Notes: generated by a model not told the origin, from the sequence alone. A stretch of 40,414 bases of DNA from Lysinibacillus fusiformis (GCA_030027265.1 JASENG010000026.1:1-40414); one strand, 5' to 3'. Positions 17,011-26,173 are shown, counted from the stretch's first letter. Translations and numbers: made by a program.

Positions 17011-18267
17011 TTAAGCTTTTTGAGTGTTTTCAACTTCAGCATCAGGGTTAAATTGACCTTCCCATTTAGCAACGACAAGTGCTGCCAATGAATTCCCCAC
17101 TACGTTAACCGCAGTACGTCCCATATCTAGAATACGGTCAATACCTACGATAAACATTAAACCTTCGGCAGGTAAATCCATTGTACTGAAAGTAGCTAAT
17201 AATACAACAAACGATACACCTGGTACGCCTGCCATACCTTTAGAAGTTACCATCAAGACTAACATTAAAGTAATTTGCTGAATAATGCTTAGTTCAATGC
17301 CAAACATCTGGGCAACAAATAAGGATGCTATTGCTTGATATAAAACAGAACCATCTAAATTAAATGAGTATCCTGTTGGAATAACGAAAGTTGCAATATG
17401 TTTTGGTGCACCAACTTGCTGCATTTTGTCCATAATTCTTGGCAGCACCGTTTCTGAACTAGATGTTGAAAATGCCAAAATTAATTCTTCTTTTATCACT
17501 TTAATTAATTTGAAGATGCTATAGCCAATTATTTTAGCCATAATACCTAATATAACAATAACAAAGAAGATCATTGTTCCATATACAGTTAAGGCTAATT
17601 TAGCAAGTGGTATTAGCGAGGTAAAACCATATTTGGAAATTGTTACTCCGATTAAAGCGAAAACACCGATCGGCGCATACTTCATAAATAAGTTTGTTAC
17701 GTAGAACATAGCATGTGAAATACCCTCAAAGAAGTTTAATGCTATTTTACCTCTTTCGCCAATTGCTGCAATCCCAAGACCCAGCACTACTGCAAAGAAG
17801 ATAATTGCCAGCATATCGCCTTCCACCATTGCTTGAATAGGATTTGTAGGAACAATATGCAGAAGTGTATCCACAATGGATTTTCCTTCTTGTTCATGTG
17901 AAGTTTCCACATAACTAGAAATATCCGTCTGGTTTAGATTATTCATATTTATACCAGAGCCTGGTTGGAATAGATTAGCAGAAATTAGTCCTACTGCGAT
18001 AGCAATTAATGTCATACCGATGAAATATGCCAATGATTTGCCACCCAGTTTACCAACGGATTTCAAATCACCAACCCCAGCTATTGCAACAATGATACTG
18101 GAAAGTACGATTGGTACAACAATCAGTTTAATTAATCGGAGGAAAAGATCACCGAATGGCTGTAAAACACTTTGTGCCGTTTCACTTCCGTAGAAGATTC
18201 CACCGACAATGATCCCTAAAATAAGACCGATAAAGATTTGGGTTGCTAAACTTAATTTAAACTTCAA
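17011..18267 (-). CDS. Dicarboxylate/amino acid:cation symporter (glutamate type)
   Basis: DAACS-family transporter of 418 aa, like GltT/GltP/DctA. It imports glutamate/aspartate or C4-dicarboxylates with H+ or Na+. Eight hydrophobic segments plus re-entrant loops are visible. Signature motifs: the serine-rich loop AFSTSSSETVLP (about 270-281), PTGYSFNLDGS (about 301-311), and DRILDMGRTAVNVVGN (about 380-395), which carries the substrate-binding Asp, Arg and Asn. The Arg of DMGRT favours glutamate/aspartate as substrate, as in GltT, but this needs testing. The start is TTG at 18267 with AGGTGGGG upstream. A c-di-AMP riboswitch lies in the leader, so expression is likely to respond to that nucleotide. 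Confidence 0.93.
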   Translation of the reverse strand: MKFKLSLATQIFIGLILGIIVGGIFYGSETAQSVLQPFGDLFLRLIKLIVVPIVLSSIIVAIAGVGDLKSVGKLGGKSLAYFIGMTLIAIAVGLISANLFQPGSGINMNNLNQTDISSYVETSHEQEGKSIVDTLLHIVPTNPIQAMVEGDMLAIIFFAVVLGLGIAAIGERGKIALNFFEGISHAMFYVTNLFMKYAPIGVFALIGVTISKYGFTSLIPLAKLALTVYGTMIFFVIVILGIMAKIIGYSIFKLIKVIKEELILAFSTSSSETVLPRIMDKMQQVGAPKHIATFVIPTGYSFNLDGSVLYQAIASLFVAQMFGIELSIIQQITLMLVLMVTSKGMAGVPGVSFVVLLATFSTMDLPAEGLMFIVGIDRILDMGRTAVNVVGNSLAALVVAKWEGQFNPDAEVENTQKA

Positions 18268-18414
18268 GAATTACCCCACCTTTTTGATGATTTATAATAT
18301 ACGAACTACTCTGTTGGCAAGGGAAACAAGTATATAAATGAAACTTATTAATTTAATTCACACAAGAAACAGCTTGTACCATTTAATAACTAAATCCCAA
18401 TATATTGCTTCCTT

Positions 18415-18545
18415 TAAACGCTTACGAGGTTAGCTTTCGGGTTAGGACTTCGGAAACAATAAGCCCCTTCTTTTATGAATTCACCTATAACGGAAATTCC
18501 GTATGTAACATTTGGGTCCCCCGCTCTTCATAAGATTAAGCGAAA
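18415..18545 (-). promoter_or_regulatory. c-di-AMP (ydaO/yuaA) riboswitch
   Basis: The minus strand matches the ydaO-yuaA consensus in order: P1 CGCTTA (18537-18542), AGCGGGGGACCCAAATG, GGTGAATTC, GGGGCTTATTGTTTCCGAA, AACCCGAAAGCTAACCTCG, and the closing TAAGCG (18419-18424). ydaO aptamers bind cyclic di-AMP and normally switch expression off. I do not see a clear intrinsic terminator in the 150 bases to the TTG start; only a 5-bp hairpin (ACAAG/CTTGT) near 18361-18377, so the expression platform is uncertain. Confidence 0.9.
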
Positions 18546-18696
18546 AATTAACTAACTAAATAAATTTTATCATTAAAATACACAAAATATAAATAACAGA
18601 TTATTCCTAACATTGCTATGCGAATTTCAATTATAAAGGATATGACTATAAAAAATCCTTTGTTATTAACAATTAACGGAACTATCTGCATAATAA

Positions 18697-18728
18697 AGAA
18701 AAGCCGTGATTTGTTTCGCGACTTTTCT
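18697..18728 (-). terminator. Candidate terminator of the RraA-like gene
   Basis: Imperfect hairpin with AGAAAAG/CTTTTCT arms and a GC-rich centre (CCG/CGCG), about 20 bp past the stop codon. Confidence 0.5.
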
Positions 18729-18747
18729 ATTTAATATTCTATTATTA

Positions 18748-19374
18748 TCATTTTGACAAAACCTTATCTAAATATGCTCGAATGGATGCCTCGCCGTTTG
18801 ATAGGGCTTCCGCTTCACGTAATTCGTCTTTTTTCATTTTTTCCTCTGCCGCACGAGCAATTTGTTCAGCCTCTTCCTGTGAAACTACCACGACTCCATC
18901 GACATCACCCACAATATAATCGCCTGTACGAACAGTCACACCTCCAACAGCTACAGGTACACCAACAGTTCCACCACCATGCTTGAAGCCTGCTGCAACA
19001 GTCGTTCCTAAAGAGAATACGGGGAAATCCAGTTCACGAATGGCTGCAAGATCACGTATTACGCCATCAACAACAAATCCTTGCACCCCTACACCTTTTG
19101 CTAATGAAATGACAAAATCTCCAGCGACTGCTCGATTTGTATTCCCTTTCGCATCAATTACCAGGATGTCGCCCTTTTGCGCCTTGCTTATCGCTTCTAA
19201 TACCGCACCATTTTCACCATCTGGCAATCTTACTGTAAGCGCTCGTCCAGCAATTTTAAAATGATCACTAAGCGGTTTAATATTGCCAGCTACATTAGTA
19301 TGACCACCTGTTGCATCAGAAATAGCCGTTGTTGGCAAATCGATTAACCTTTGTTGAATTGTTGTCGTTTCCAT
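18748..19374 (-). CDS. RraA family protein (possible 4-hydroxy-4-methyl-2-oxoglutarate aldolase)
   Basis: Protein of 208 aa from the ATG at 19374, chosen over an upstream GTG (19380) because AAGGGG is then 8 bases away rather than 2. The RraA/HMG-aldolase fold is clear: GDILVIDAKGN, AVAGDFVISLAKGVGVQGFVVDG and the DGVIRD motif with the conserved Arg and Asp that bind pyruvate and metal in the aldolases. Family members are either the RNase E inhibitor RraA (unlikely here) or metal-dependent aldolase/oxaloacetate decarboxylases. The substrate cannot be told. It precedes the symporter gene in the same direction but is upstream of its riboswitch, so the two are separately controlled. Confidence 0.85.
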   Translation of the reverse strand: METTTIQQRLIDLPTTAISDATGGHTNVAGNIKPLSDHFKIAGRALTVRLPDGENGAVLEAISKAQKGDILVIDAKGNTNRAVAGDFVISLAKGVGVQGFVVDGVIRDLAAIRELDFPVFSLGTTVAAGFKHGGGTVGVPVAVGGVTVRTGDYIVGDVDGVVVVSQEEAEQIARAAEEKMKKDELREAEALSNGEASIRAYLDKVLSK

Positions 19375-19573
19375 TTCCACATCCCCTTAAATTTACTAAA
19401 TATTGTAATAATTTAAATGATATAGGAATAATAGATTAAGTTAAATAGGTTTTTTTTATTAATTTCATCAATATAGCCTCTTTAAATTAACGTGAACTGG
19501 ATAAAATGGGTTTAAGCATGCTCTTCTTGCAAGGATTCTTGACCATACATAATGACAAAAAGGAGTGACATGG

Positions 19574-19954
19574 TTGAAATTAAATCGACTAGTAACGCAA
19601 TATGAAAAGAAGACTGGTGAAATTGGCTACAAGATGACAACTTTCGATATTGATGTCATCGCAAAACAAAATGGCGGGCTTGCCCCAACGATTTTATATT
19701 TTCACGATAATCAAGATGTGACAGATGATATACGTACCCTCAGATTCGGATTCGATTCTCCCTATTCTTATATCGATGATTACGAGCAATTCCAAACAAT
19801 GCTATATCATAAAGAACAGCAGGCACTGAATAATTTATACGATTCGTTTAGTGTGCGCCCGAAAAATATGTCTACTTCCAAACAAGTTCTGTGGAGCTTC
19901 GGGGTCTTGCTACTAATGACTATACCCATATTAGTCGCAATGATTCTTCGTTAG
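19574..19954 (+). CDS. Small membrane-anchored protein of unknown function
   Basis: About 126 aa. I do not recognise the family. The likely start is TTG at 19574: AAAAAGGAG (19556-19565) is 8 bases upstream, while the GTG at 19565 lies inside that ribosome-binding site. The N-terminal about 100 residues are hydrophilic and end in a helix-like KEQQALNNLYDSF segment; a single C-terminal membrane helix (about 104-125) makes it a likely tail-anchored protein facing the cytoplasm. Short and isolated, between the divergent rraA-like gene and a convergent LOG gene. Confidence 0.6.
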   Translation: MKLNRLVTQYEKKTGEIGYKMTTFDIDVIAKQNGGLAPTILYFHDNQDVTDDIRTLRFGFDSPYSYIDDYEQFQTMLYHKEQQALNNLYDSFSVRPKNMSTSKQVLWSFGVLLLMTIPILVAMILR

Positions 19955-19960
19955 AAAAAT

Positions 19961-19994
19961 CCTAAGTAATTTTTTCAGAATAAAATTACTTAGG
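19961..19994 (-). terminator. Terminator of the LOG gene
   Basis: A 13-bp stem (CCTAAGTAATTTT with AAAATTACTTAGG) lies between the two convergent genes. On the minus strand it is followed by ATTTTT, so it mainly serves the LOG gene. Confidence 0.75.
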
Positions 19995-20002
19995 GGTCTA
20001 TT

Positions 20003-20566
20003 TTAGCTGCCTTTTTTCAATAAAACATCTTGATGGTTCGATACAATTGTTAATATCTCTTCAGCCGTTGCTGCGACTTTCAGGATTGTACGCTGCTCTT
20101 CACGGATAAAGCCTTCCTCAATCATCTTCTCAAAATGCTGGATAAGGGCATCATAGAATCCATCGATATTATACAAAATAACAGGGTTATGATGTAAGCC
20201 GATTTGAGCCCAAGTAAAAACTTCAAAATACTCATCTAAGGTGCCGCAGCCTCCAGGCAAGGCAATAAATGCATCCGATAGATCCACCATTTTCTTCTTT
20301 CGGACATGCATTGATTCAACAAAATGAATCTCCGTTAGATGTAAATGGGCGATTTCACGTTTTTGCAGGTGCTCGGGCATAATGCCGATGACTCTTCCAT
20401 TATGTGAAAGGGTAGCATCAGCAACCGTTCCCATTAACCCAACATTGGAGCCACCATAAACAATGCCGATCTTAGATTTCGCTAATGCTTCGCCAAGTTC
20501 TTTTGCCTTTTCTATATAAACAGGCTTCTTCCCTGTTTGTGAACCGCAATAGATTGCAACGTTCAT
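20003..20566 (-). CDS. LOG family protein (cytokinin riboside monophosphate phosphoribohydrolase-like)
   Basis: Protein of 187 aa from the ATG at 20566, which follows GGGGGA and gives the usual MNVAIYCGS N-terminus; a longer reading frame upstream is not supported. The LOG/Rossmann fold motifs are present: GIVYGGSNVGLMG (about 36-48) and LPGGCGTLDEYFE (the PGGxGTxxE nucleotide-binding motif, about 102-114). Family members release the ribose phosphate from nucleoside monophosphates; in B. subtilis the comparable protein is YvdD. In bacteria the physiological role is mostly unknown. Divergent from the MBL-fold gene with an 80-bp shared upstream region. Confidence 0.9.
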   Translation of the reverse strand: MNVAIYCGSQTGKKPVYIEKAKELGEALAKSKIGIVYGGSNVGLMGTVADATLSHNGRVIGIMPEHLQKREIAHLHLTEIHFVESMHVRKKKMVDLSDAFIALPGGCGTLDEYFEVFTWAQIGLHHNPVILYNIDGFYDALIQHFEKMIEEGFIREEQRTILKVAATAEEILTIVSNHQDVLLKKGS

Positions 20567-20647
20567 TTTTATTCCCCCAAAGATCTTTTTTGTATAATAC
20601 AAGTATACTGCGAAATTATTAATACTTTGTTAAAAAGGAGACCTTCT

Positions 20648-21406
20648 ATGAAAATTTGTCCTTTAGGTGTAGGCGGAGCTTTTACGAAAAACAACTTCCA
20701 TAATAACTATATCATTGAGTTAGACGAAAAATTCCTTTTAATTGATGCAGGGACAACCCTCCGCAATAGTTTGCCCGCAGCAGGATATAATTATTTAAGT
20801 ATGAATTATGTCTTCATATCACATCTTCATTCAGATCATGTTGGCGGTTTGGAGGAGTTAGTGCTGTCTCGCTTTTGGCATTTTGAGAACGGCCGGCATG
20901 CACCTTTAAAAACAAACGTTCTTGTGCATGAAAAGCTTGCTTCTCCCTTAAGGAATTACTTAAAAAATGGCTTGGAAAATCAAGGCCGTACTGTGGATGA
21001 TTTTTGCGATTTTAACATAATGCATGATGACGAAACCTTTACGATTGGAAATTATGCTTTTTCACTTTTTGATACAACGAATTTCCACGCTGATGGCTTA
21101 ATCAGCGCAGGCTTTAAATTATCTTCAGAAAACGTGAATATTGTTTTTTCTGGTGATCTGAAACAGCTGGAAGCATCCGCCCTTTTAAAGCAAGTTGATG
21201 CAAACACCGTTGCCATCTTCCAGGATATTAGCTTTACCTATAACGGGGTTCATGCAACATTACAAGAAGCACTCGACTATTACCCTAAATCGCTGCATGA
21301 AAAAATTTATGCCATGCATTATAACGACAATGTAGAGGATTTCGAAGATGTCATTCAAGCTGCCAACATACAGCTTGTGAAGAAACAAGAAATACTCGAA
21401 TTTTAA
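20648..21406 (+). CDS. MBL-fold metallohydrolase
   Basis: Protein of 252 aa starting at the ATG at 20648, with AAGGAG 8 bases upstream. The metallo-beta-lactamase motif HLHSDHVGG (about 58-66) is intact, and later metal ligands are offered by FSGDL and by the His in MHYND near the C-terminus. It resembles the RNase Z-like/cyclase subgroup of the fold, but the hydrolysed bond cannot be named. No signal peptide, so cytoplasmic. It is convergent with the siderophore ATPase gene and shares its terminator. Confidence 0.85.
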   Translation: MKICPLGVGGAFTKNNFHNNYIIELDEKFLLIDAGTTLRNSLPAAGYNYLSMNYVFISHLHSDHVGGLEELVLSRFWHFENGRHAPLKTNVLVHEKLASPLRNYLKNGLENQGRTVDDFCDFNIMHDDETFTIGNYAFSLFDTTNFHADGLISAGFKLSSENVNIVFSGDLKQLEASALLKQVDANTVAIFQDISFTYNGVHATLQEALDYYPKSLHEKIYAMHYNDNVEDFEDVIQAANIQLVKKQEILEF

Positions 21407-21411
21407 GAAAT

Positions 21412-21452
21412 AAAAATAGCACTGTTCCAATTTCAAACAGTGCTATTTTTTG
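21412..21452. terminator. Bidirectional terminator between MBL and ABC ATPase genes
   Basis: Perfect 15-bp stem (21412-21426 with 21436-21450), 9-base loop, with T runs on both strands. Confidence 0.9.
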
Positions 21453-21459
21453 TAGAATG

Positions 21460-22248
21460 TTATTCGCCTTTGATTAAATCGTACGTAATACAAATCGGTT
21501 TATCGGATCGCGGATCTTTACTAATGACCGCGTCAATATTAAACACCTTTTTTAACACTTCCGAAGTCATAACTTCTTCTGGGGTACCAGCCTTCACCAA
21601 GTTCCCTTTTTCAAGGGCAATCATATAATTCGAGAATCTTGCCGCATGATTTAAGTCATGCAACACCATGACAATTGTGCGCTTCTCTTTTTCATTCAGG
21701 TTTTGAAGAAGCTCCAATACCTCAAGCTGATGGGCCATATCTAAATATGTAGTGGGTTCATCCAAAAAAATGATATCCGTATTTTGTGCAAGGGCCATTG
21801 CAATCCAGACACGCTGCTTTTGACCACCTGAAAGCTCATCTACAAAACGAGTTTTCAAATCATAAGTATTAGTTGCATTCAATGCCCAATCTATAATTTC
21901 TTTATCTTCTTTTGTTAAGCTTCCGAAGCCTGATTGATACGGGAAACGTCCATAAGAAACGAGTTCCTCCACCATTAGCCCGACCGCACTATCCTGTGTT
22001 TGAGGCAAAATGGCTAATTCCTTTGCCAACTCTTTTGTATTTTTTTTGTGAATATCTGCCCCATCAAGCAGAATCTGACCTTTTTGGTGAGGGATAATTC
22101 TTGTCATAGCTTTTAATAAGGTTGATTTCCCACAACCATTTGACCCGATAATTGTCGTAATTTGACTATCAGGAATTCCTATTGTTAAGTCGTTGACGAT
22201 TACTTTCTTATCGTAACCTACTTCGACATTACTTACATTCATTCGCAT
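21460..22248 (-). CDS. Iron-siderophore ABC transporter ATP-binding protein (YusV/FecE type)
   Basis: ATPase of 262 aa. Walker A GSNGCGKST (35-43), signature LSGGQKQRV (about 138), Walker B IIFLDEPTTYLD and the H-loop VLHDLNHA are complete, and the LDEPTTYLDMAHQ wording is typical of FecE/FhuC importers. No permease or binding protein is adjacent, so it is an orphan ATPase, like YusV in B. subtilis, which serves several siderophore systems. The upstream region has a Fur-like box, so iron-dependent control is likely. The start ATG at 22248 has GAAGG upstream. Confidence 0.9.
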   Translation of the reverse strand: MRMNVSNVEVGYDKKVIVNDLTIGIPDSQITTIIGSNGCGKSTLLKAMTRIIPHQKGQILLDGADIHKKNTKELAKELAILPQTQDSAVGLMVEELVSYGRFPYQSGFGSLTKEDKEIIDWALNATNTYDLKTRFVDELSGGQKQRVWIAMALAQNTDIIFLDEPTTYLDMAHQLEVLELLQNLNEKEKRTIVMVLHDLNHAARFSNYMIALEKGNLVKAGTPEEVMTSEVLKKVFNIDAVISKDPRSDKPICITYDLIKGE

Positions 22249-22282
22249 TTGAAACCTTCAACTCCTATATTTCGACGAGAAA

Positions 22283-22297
22283 TAAGAATCGTTCTCA
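22283..22297. promoter_or_regulatory. Candidate Fur box
   Basis: On the minus strand TGAGAACGATTCTTA fits the Bacillus 7-1-7 box TGATAATnATTATCA at 10 of 14 positions. It lies 35 bp before the siderophore ATPase start and could also affect the divergent gene. Confidence 0.5.
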
Positions 22298-22442
22298 ATT
22301 AATATACTAACAAAAATTATTCTCTTTTCTAATGAGATTGTCAATAAAAGATATATATAATCGCTGCTTAAGCTTTAGTGTTATTATGTTAGAATTTTTG
22401 CTATTTATCAGGACACTCTATTATAAGGAGGTGTCAGGACTA

Positions 22443-23657
22443 ATGGCAAGTCGATTTTGGGTAGTATTCCTATTCCTTTTTTGTTTTTCTATAGAAGTAT
22501 CTGCTGAAGTTCCACTTAAGGCAGCATTTATTAGAGATCATCAGCTCTGGCTAAAAGAAGGCGAGAGAGAAAGACAGCTTACAGAAAACCAATTCGTTTC
22601 TTCTCCTCAATGGTCCCATGACGGCCGTTTTATTGCCTATTTGGCAGGAGAAAAAGAGGGCCAGGAACAGTATTTATATATTTATGATTCCAAGGAGCAA
22701 AAAAGCTATCAGCCGTATCCAGAACTAGAAGCATCCAGCTATAGTTGGTCTCCTGCAGCAAATCAATTAGCATATTTGGATAAAGGGATTCTTAACATTA
22801 CAAAAACTGAAAACGGGCGGCCACAAGGTTTTGAAAATGTAGCTTTAGGCGTAAGCAATTTCGAGTGGTTTCCTGATGGGGATAATTTTATCGCTTCCTC
22901 TTTATCGAATTTGCTGCCAACAGGGTGGGAACCCGTTCATCTCTTTAAAATCCCCAAAGACGCTAAAGCAGATACGAAAAAGATAAAGCCTTTTTATACG
23001 ATACAGACCAATGAAGACGACTTATTTGCAATTGATGCAGAATCTTTTAAATGGAGTGCAGATGGAAAATGGCTTAGTTTCCTTGCTATTCCCACAGCCT
23101 CCTGGTCAGCTGATAGCAATACTTTGTGTGTGATTTCCTCAACTGGCAGAAATTTTCAAGCGATTGGAAAGATGCTTTATTTTGAGAATTGGATAAAATG
23201 GGCGCCTATGAAAAATCAGCTTGCCTTCATATCTGGTGAAGGCCGGTTTTTTGTTGAAAACAAAAATGCTGCCGTCATGGATATTCCAAGTTCATCCAAG
23301 GCTAGGGAATACACACCAAAAGGATATGTAGATCTTGATATAGAATGGCTCTCGCCTGTAGAGATCATCGTTGCCCGTTCCAAGGAAAATAAACATTGGA
23401 ATGAGGGCCCTGTTCCACCGATGTTTACTGCACTCTATACAATTGACATTAAATCAGGTGAACAAAGGCAGCTAACCTTTCCAAAAGATAATGAATTAGA
23501 TACTGCTCCACAAGTTATTGAAGACTCTATTACTTGGCTTCGAAAAGCTGAAAACCAGAATCAAGGCGACTTATGGGTAAAAGAGCGTGTTGATGGCGAA
23601 GCTTACCAATGGATCAAAAACATTGATTCCGCACCTGTATTTTTTAATGCCAAGTAA
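22443..23657 (+). CDS. Secreted TolB-like beta-propeller protein
   Basis: Protein of 404 aa from the ATG at 22443, preceded by AAGGAGGTG; upstream in-frame ATGs lack a ribosome site and would bury the signal peptide. The signal peptide (about 1-20, ending VSA) predicts export. About seven WD40/PD40-like repeats can be picked out by recurring W-S-x-D/A-x-x-x-I/L-A-Y/F words (QWSHDGRFIAYLA, SYSWSPAANQLAYL, KWSADGKWLSFLA, WIKWAPMKNQLAFIS), consistent with a TolB-type propeller. Role unknown; such proteins often bind partners at the cell surface. No transporter or enzyme neighbour explains it. Confidence 0.75.
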   Translation: MASRFWVVFLFLFCFSIEVSAEVPLKAAFIRDHQLWLKEGERERQLTENQFVSSPQWSHDGRFIAYLAGEKEGQEQYLYIYDSKEQKSYQPYPELEASSYSWSPAANQLAYLDKGILNITKTENGRPQGFENVALGVSNFEWFPDGDNFIASSLSNLLPTGWEPVHLFKIPKDAKADTKKIKPFYTIQTNEDDLFAIDAESFKWSADGKWLSFLAIPTASWSADSNTLCVISSTGRNFQAIGKMLYFENWIKWAPMKNQLAFISGEGRFFVENKNAAVMDIPSSSKAREYTPKGYVDLDIEWLSPVEIIVARSKENKHWNEGPVPPMFTALYTIDIKSGEQRQLTFPKDNELDTAPQVIEDSITWLRKAENQNQGDLWVKERVDGEAYQWIKNIDSAPVFFNAK

Positions 23658-23663
23658 TAAAAA

Positions 23664-23698
23664 GCGCCTCCTTTTCGCTGGTAAAAGGAGGCTTTTTC
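23664..23698 (+). terminator. Terminator of the beta-propeller gene
   Basis: Perfect 10-bp GC-rich stem (23666-23675 with 23683-23692), followed by TTTTT. Confidence 0.9.
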
Positions 23699-23710
23699 TA
23701 TCTATAGATT

Positions 23711-23737
23711 ACACCTGACAACAGGCTTTCGGTGCAG
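23711..23737. repeat. Short hairpin repeat, copy 1
   Basis: CACC...GGTG outer stem enclosing CTG/CAG and the core CAGGCTTTCGG. The same core with compensatory outer pairs recurs at 29145-29168. Confidence 0.4.
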
Positions 23738-23790
23738 TTTATGTCGTACCATTTATCGAATAGGTATTTCTTTAATAATTGTGTGTACTG

Positions 23791-24459
23791 CTATTTACGG
23801 TGATGACTTGTTTGCTCGAGCATATACGCAATGCGTTCAACAATACTTTCGATTTGTTCCGGGTATTTCACTAAATCGTAATCGTTGATATCTAAACGTA
23901 ATACTGGGCAAGAGTTGAAGTTGTTGATCCAGTTTTCATAGCGTTCATGCATTTCGATCCAATAATCGTGCGGTGTTTGCTGCTCCATTTCGCGACCGCG
24001 CTCATGAATGCGCCCAATAATATTGTCAATTGGCCCTTCTAAGTATACAAGTAAATTCGGATGCGGGAAGTATGGCGTCATGACCATTGCATCAAAAAGG
24101 TTCGTATATGTTTCGTAATCAGTTGGGTTCATTGTCCCTTTGTCATAATGCATTTTTGCAAAAATACCTGTGTCTTCATAAATTGAACGGTCTTGAATGA
24201 AGCCGCCGCCATATTCAAAAATACGTTTTTGCTCCTTAAAGCGCTCTGCAAGGAAGTAAACTTGTAAATGGAAGCTCCATTTTTCAAAGTCATCATAGAA
24301 CTTGTCCAAATATGGATTTGTATCTACTTTTTCAAAGGAAGTACGGAAGTTTAAGGCTTCTGCAAGTGCTTTTGTCATCGTAGACTTTCCGACTCCCACT
24401 GTTCCAGCAATAGTAATCACTGTATTCGATGGAATATTGTATTTTTCTCGTAAATTCAT
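23791..24459 (-). CDS. dck: Deoxyadenosine/deoxycytidine kinase
   Basis: Deoxynucleoside kinase of 222 aa. It phosphorylates deoxyadenosine and deoxycytidine for nucleotide salvage. Walker A GTVGVGKS (about 19-26), the substrate-pocket words FEKVDTNPYLDKFYDDFEKWSFHLQ and the DRSIYED motif (DRS, about 92) are family hallmarks, as is the lid RGREME. Its ATG overlaps the dgk stop (ATGA), so translation is coupled. The second of a two-gene operon, as in B. subtilis but in the order dgk-dck. Confidence 0.93.
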   Translation of the reverse strand: MNLREKYNIPSNTVITIAGTVGVGKSTMTKALAEALNFRTSFEKVDTNPYLDKFYDDFEKWSFHLQVYFLAERFKEQKRIFEYGGGFIQDRSIYEDTGIFAKMHYDKGTMNPTDYETYTNLFDAMVMTPYFPHPNLLVYLEGPIDNIIGRIHERGREMEQQTPHDYWIEMHERYENWINNFNSCPVLRLDINDYDLVKYPEQIESIVERIAYMLEQTSHHRK

Positions 24460-25097
24460 TCTGGTTGTGAACTCCTTTGTTGTAGCTTTTCTTCTACTAA
24501 TTTTAATACCTGCTGCAAGTCTTCAGGATTTTTTACGAAGTCTATTTGGTCACCATTTAATTGAATGACTGGGATATCCGGATGCATCACTTCAAAATGC
24601 TGAATGAATTCGTGGTAATCATCGGCTAATTGCTCTATGTAATCGCGCGTAATCATTTTTTCAAATTCCCTTCCGCGCATTGCAATTCGATCCATTAAAG
24701 TGTCTAAACTCGCATGTAAATACACCACCATATTCGGGCGCGGCATATCTGCTGTTAATATGTTATAGATGGCCTCGTACTTTTCATACTCCGATGGTTT
24801 TAACGTACGCTTTGCGAAAATTAAATTTTTAAAGATATGATAATCCGCAACAACAGGTGATCCTGTTTCTATAATATGTTTCTTAATATCGCTTAGTTGT
24901 TTAAATCGATTACAAAGGAAGAACATCTCCGTTTGAAAGCTCCACTCATCAATATTTTCATAGAACTTTCCTAGAAACGGATTTTCATCCACAATTTCCT
25001 TTAATAGATGGTATTCATAGGCGTTAGAAATCGCTTTGGATAGCGATGTTTTCCCCACACCAATTGGACCCTCTACTGTAATAAATGGAACAGACAC
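24456..25097 (-). CDS. dgk: Deoxyguanosine kinase
   Basis: Kinase of 213 aa from the GTG at 25097, chosen because AAGGAGGG is 7 bases upstream; a longer TTG start at 25130 has no such support. Walker A GPIGVGKTS, the segment DENPFLGKFYENIDEWSFQTE and lid RGREFEK mark the deoxynucleoside kinase family. It differs from the downstream paralogue in having DYHIFKN where Dck has DRSIYED, which is the deoxyguanosine-specific form in Bacillus. It phosphorylates deoxyguanosine in salvage. Operon partner is dck. Confidence 0.9.
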   Translation of the reverse strand: MSVPFITVEGPIGVGKTSLSKAISNAYEYHLLKEIVDENPFLGKFYENIDEWSFQTEMFFLCNRFKQLSDIKKHIIETGSPVVADYHIFKNLIFAKRTLKPSEYEKYEAIYNILTADMPRPNMVVYLHASLDTLMDRIAMRGREFEKMITRDYIEQLADDYHEFIQHFEVMHPDIPVIQLNGDQIDFVKNPEDLQQVLKLVEEKLQQRSSQPE

Positions 25098-25278
25098 GAG
25101 AAGTCCCTCCTTCAAGTCTAAATTCGTCAATGCTATTCATTTTATCATATGAGCTTGTCGAAAAACAGAGACAGAGGACAAACAAAATAAGGAATTATTT
25201 ATGAGGGTAGGGGGGGAAGAGTTTCTTTTGATATTTCCTTACAGTTGATAAGTTCTTTTTTACATACGGCCATGTTAA

Positions 25279-25833
<555 letters not shown>

Positions 25834-25938
25834 TATTGGCATGATTGGTTTGCAGGCTATCGATAGTAGCTATTAACTAATATTCTAGTTTTTTTGGTTG
25901 GAAATTTACACCTGTGGTACAAAAAAGCATATTTAAAC

Positions 25939-25974
25939 AGTGACATCTGAATATTAATACTGATGTCACTAGTT
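25939..25974 (+). terminator. Candidate tadA terminator
   Basis: Perfect 9-bp inverted repeat AGTGACATC/GATGTCACT (25939-25947 with 25962-25970) then a short T run. It lies about 105 bp past tadA. Confidence 0.5.
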
Positions 25975-25982
25975 TTGATAAA

Positions 25983-26173
25983 TAAACGGGAAATTTCCGT
26001 TTAAATTGAAAAGCTTTCTTTATTTCCTTAAGATAAAGGAAGTTTTTCCGTTTATATCACCCAAATTCCTCATATTTTGGCTTATTTTGAGCAGTTAACC
26101 GGAAAATCTCCACTTATATCAACTTCTTTAGCCTCTACTACATGCATTAGACGGAAATTCTCCGCCTAAGTAT
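25983..26173. repeat. Four-unit palindromic repeat element, copy 1
   Basis: Four imperfect palindromes with consensus ATAARCGGAAAWTYTCCGYTTAT at 25983-26003, 26033-26057, 26095-26119 and 26146-26173. Centres are spaced about 52, 62 and 52 bp. The same arrangement occurs at 40081-40270 with nearly the same spacing. The tadA-patA gap has no gene. Confidence 0.6.

Noticed and set aside
25983..26173. Possible CRISPR array because of evenly spaced repeats
   Set aside because: The units are imperfect palindromes with diverged sequence, spacing varies by 10 bp, there are only four, and no cas genes are near.
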